This document shows, in pieces, positions 63,172 to 64,000 of a DNA stretch of 64,000 bases. The DNA is from Allobosea sp. CS1GBMeth4 (lineage in GTDB: Bacteria > Pseudomonadota > Alphaproteobacteria > Rhizobiales > Beijerinckiaceae): the NCBI RefSeq assembly GCF_900185715.1, contig NZ_FYAS01000025.1, positions 124,001 through 188,000 on the forward strand, written 5' to 3'. Below the pieces are notes generated by a model. That model searched no databases. It was not told where the DNA came from and saw nothing but the letters and a program-made list of their open reading frames with translations. Every line of letters starts with the position of its first letter. The first letter of the stretch is position 1. The position numbers and the translations under genes are program-made.

Positions 63172-64000
63172 CTACTGCGTCGCGACGGTGACGCCCTTCT
63201 CCTTGTAGAACTTGGCTGCGCCCGGGTGGAACGGCACGCCGATATCCTCGGCCATCTCCTTCACGGTCAGGGACGCGAGCGCCTTGCTGGTCGCCGCCAG
63301 CGCCGGCACGTTCTCGGCCACCGCCTTGGTCATCGCATAGGCCTGCTCCGCCGGCAGCTTGCAGGAAGCGACCAGATGGGTGGCGTAGCCGATCACCTTC
63401 ACGTCCTTGTCCTGCTTCGGATAGGTGCCCTTCGGCACCGTCACCAGCGTGTAGCCCGGGTTGAGCTTCTTCATCCCCTCGAGATCGGCGCTGAGGTCGA
63501 GCAGCTTGATGTCGCGCGACGAGGCGAGGTCCATGATCGAGCCGGCCGGGATCGCCGTGCCGAGCGAGAAGGCCGAGGCCTGCCCGTCCTGCATCTGCTG
63601 CACCGAGTCGGTATAGGAGACGAAGGAGACCTTGACGTCGCTGTAGCTCATCCCGTGCACCTTCAGCAGCTGGCCGGTGATGAGCTCGCCAGTATTGCCG
63701 CGCGGCTGCGTGGTGATCGCCTTGCCCTTCAGGTCCTTGACCGTGTTGATCCCGGAATTGGCCGGCACGACCATCTGGAAATATTGCGGATACAGCGTCG
63801 CGATATTGCAGATATTGGCGTGCTTCTTGGTGAAGGGCGCATTGCCGGCCAGGCCGTCGACGGTCGAGATCGAGTTGCCGAAGCCGATCTCCGCCTTGTT
63901 CTCCTCGATCGCCCTGACATTGGCGATGCCGGCGCCGGGCAGCGCCTGGATGCTGGTGCCGGGCAGTGCCTTCTCCCAGAGATCTTTGAGCTGCCCGCCG
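63172..64000 (-). CDS. TAXI-family TRAP solute-binding protein, C-terminal part; gene runs off the right edge
   Basis: Periplasmic binding protein; 275 codons are present and the N-terminus with signal peptide lies beyond the window. Visible motifs include ALPGAGIANVRAIEENKAEIGFG, the TLYPQYFQMVVPANSGI segment, DLKGKAITTQPRGNTGEL, and a final HPGAAKFYKEKG, all typical of TAXI proteins. It precedes the fused permease on the same strand, as expected for an operon. An apparent start inside the window at 63774 is not real because the frame stays open to 64000. Confidence 0.92.
   Translation of the reverse strand, partial: GGQLKDLWEKALPGTSIQALPGAGIANVRAIEENKAEIGFGNSISTVDGLAGNAPFTKKHANICNIATLYPQYFQMVVPANSGINTVKDLKGKAITTQPRGNTGELITGQLLKVHGMSYSDVKVSFVSYTDSVQQMQDGQASAFSLGTAIPAGSIMDLASSRDIKLLDLSADLEGMKKLNPGYTLVTVPKGTYPKQDKDVKVIGYATHLVASCKLPAEQAYAMTKAVAENVPALAATSKALASLTVKEMAEDIGVPFHPGAAKFYKEKGVTVATQ

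Overview
The window is about 64 kb of GC-rich chromosomal DNA from an alphaproteobacterium, most likely a member of the Hyphomicrobiales such as Bosea or a close relative. This rests on the overall codon bias (very long antisense open frames), an RNase P RNA of bacterial A type, a rhizobial-style chemotaxis operon with a small STAS protein, a fused ArsR-methyltransferase upstream of metF and metH, and a FliK/FhlB-like flagellar pair. The genus is an inference. I saw no insertion sequence, phage, integrase, CRISPR array or tRNA. Most of the window reads as ordinary core and near-core genome.

Layout. 1-3240: start of the division and cell-wall (dcw) cluster on the minus strand (mraZ, rsmH, ftsL, ftsI cut by the window edge), with a 10-bp periodic MraZ operator upstream. 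3431-4548: ohrR/ohr organic peroxide pair with two operator palindromes. 4677-5161: rnpB on the minus strand with a promoter and a terminator. 5224-8085: a lytic transglycosylase, a glycine-zipper lipoprotein, a DjlA-like co-chaperone and an AmpD-like amidase. 8112-17152: a secreted hydrolase, a MacA/MacB-type efflux operon, a PAS-GGDEF protein, and HxlR/GST/flavodoxin stress genes. 17311-23171: a methionine cycle operon (ArsR-methyltransferase, metF, metH) behind a perfect 16-bp palindrome.

23284-38434: a mosaic of small regulator-target pairs and single enzymes: MocR/EamA exporter, cold shock protein, periplasmic GH3 beta-glucosidase, YitT protein, FMN-dependent lactate dehydrogenase, a toxin-antitoxin pair whose PIN toxin is frameshifted, EttA, a secreted metallo-hydrolase, SDR/TetR, AraC/DUF2000 and an aldo-keto reductase. 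38554-45640: fliK, an FhlB-like gene and a CelD-like acetyltransferase in an overlapping operon, then polysaccharide precursor genes (UDP-glucuronate epimerase, ManC), an SGNH-like membrane-anchored protein and mog.

46381-57072: one minus-strand chemotaxis block in transcription order: soluble receptor, atypical receiver, CheS-like STAS protein, CheY, CheA, CheW, membrane receptor, CheR, CheD, CheB, CheY. 57238-60498: LysR regulator, PLP-dependent lyase and a periplasmic amino-acid binding protein. 60702-64000: a secreted unknown protein and a TAXI-type TRAP transporter (fused permease plus a binding protein cut by the right edge).

I found no clearly new multi-gene system. The points most worth following are the chemotaxis operon with an extra receiver and two receptor types, the acetyltransferase coupled to fliK, the CpxP/LTxxQ-like helical insert in the MacA-like adaptor, the AraC/DUF2000 genes with overlapping divergent start codons, the frameshifted toxin next to an intact antitoxin, and a family of palindromic repeats between genes.
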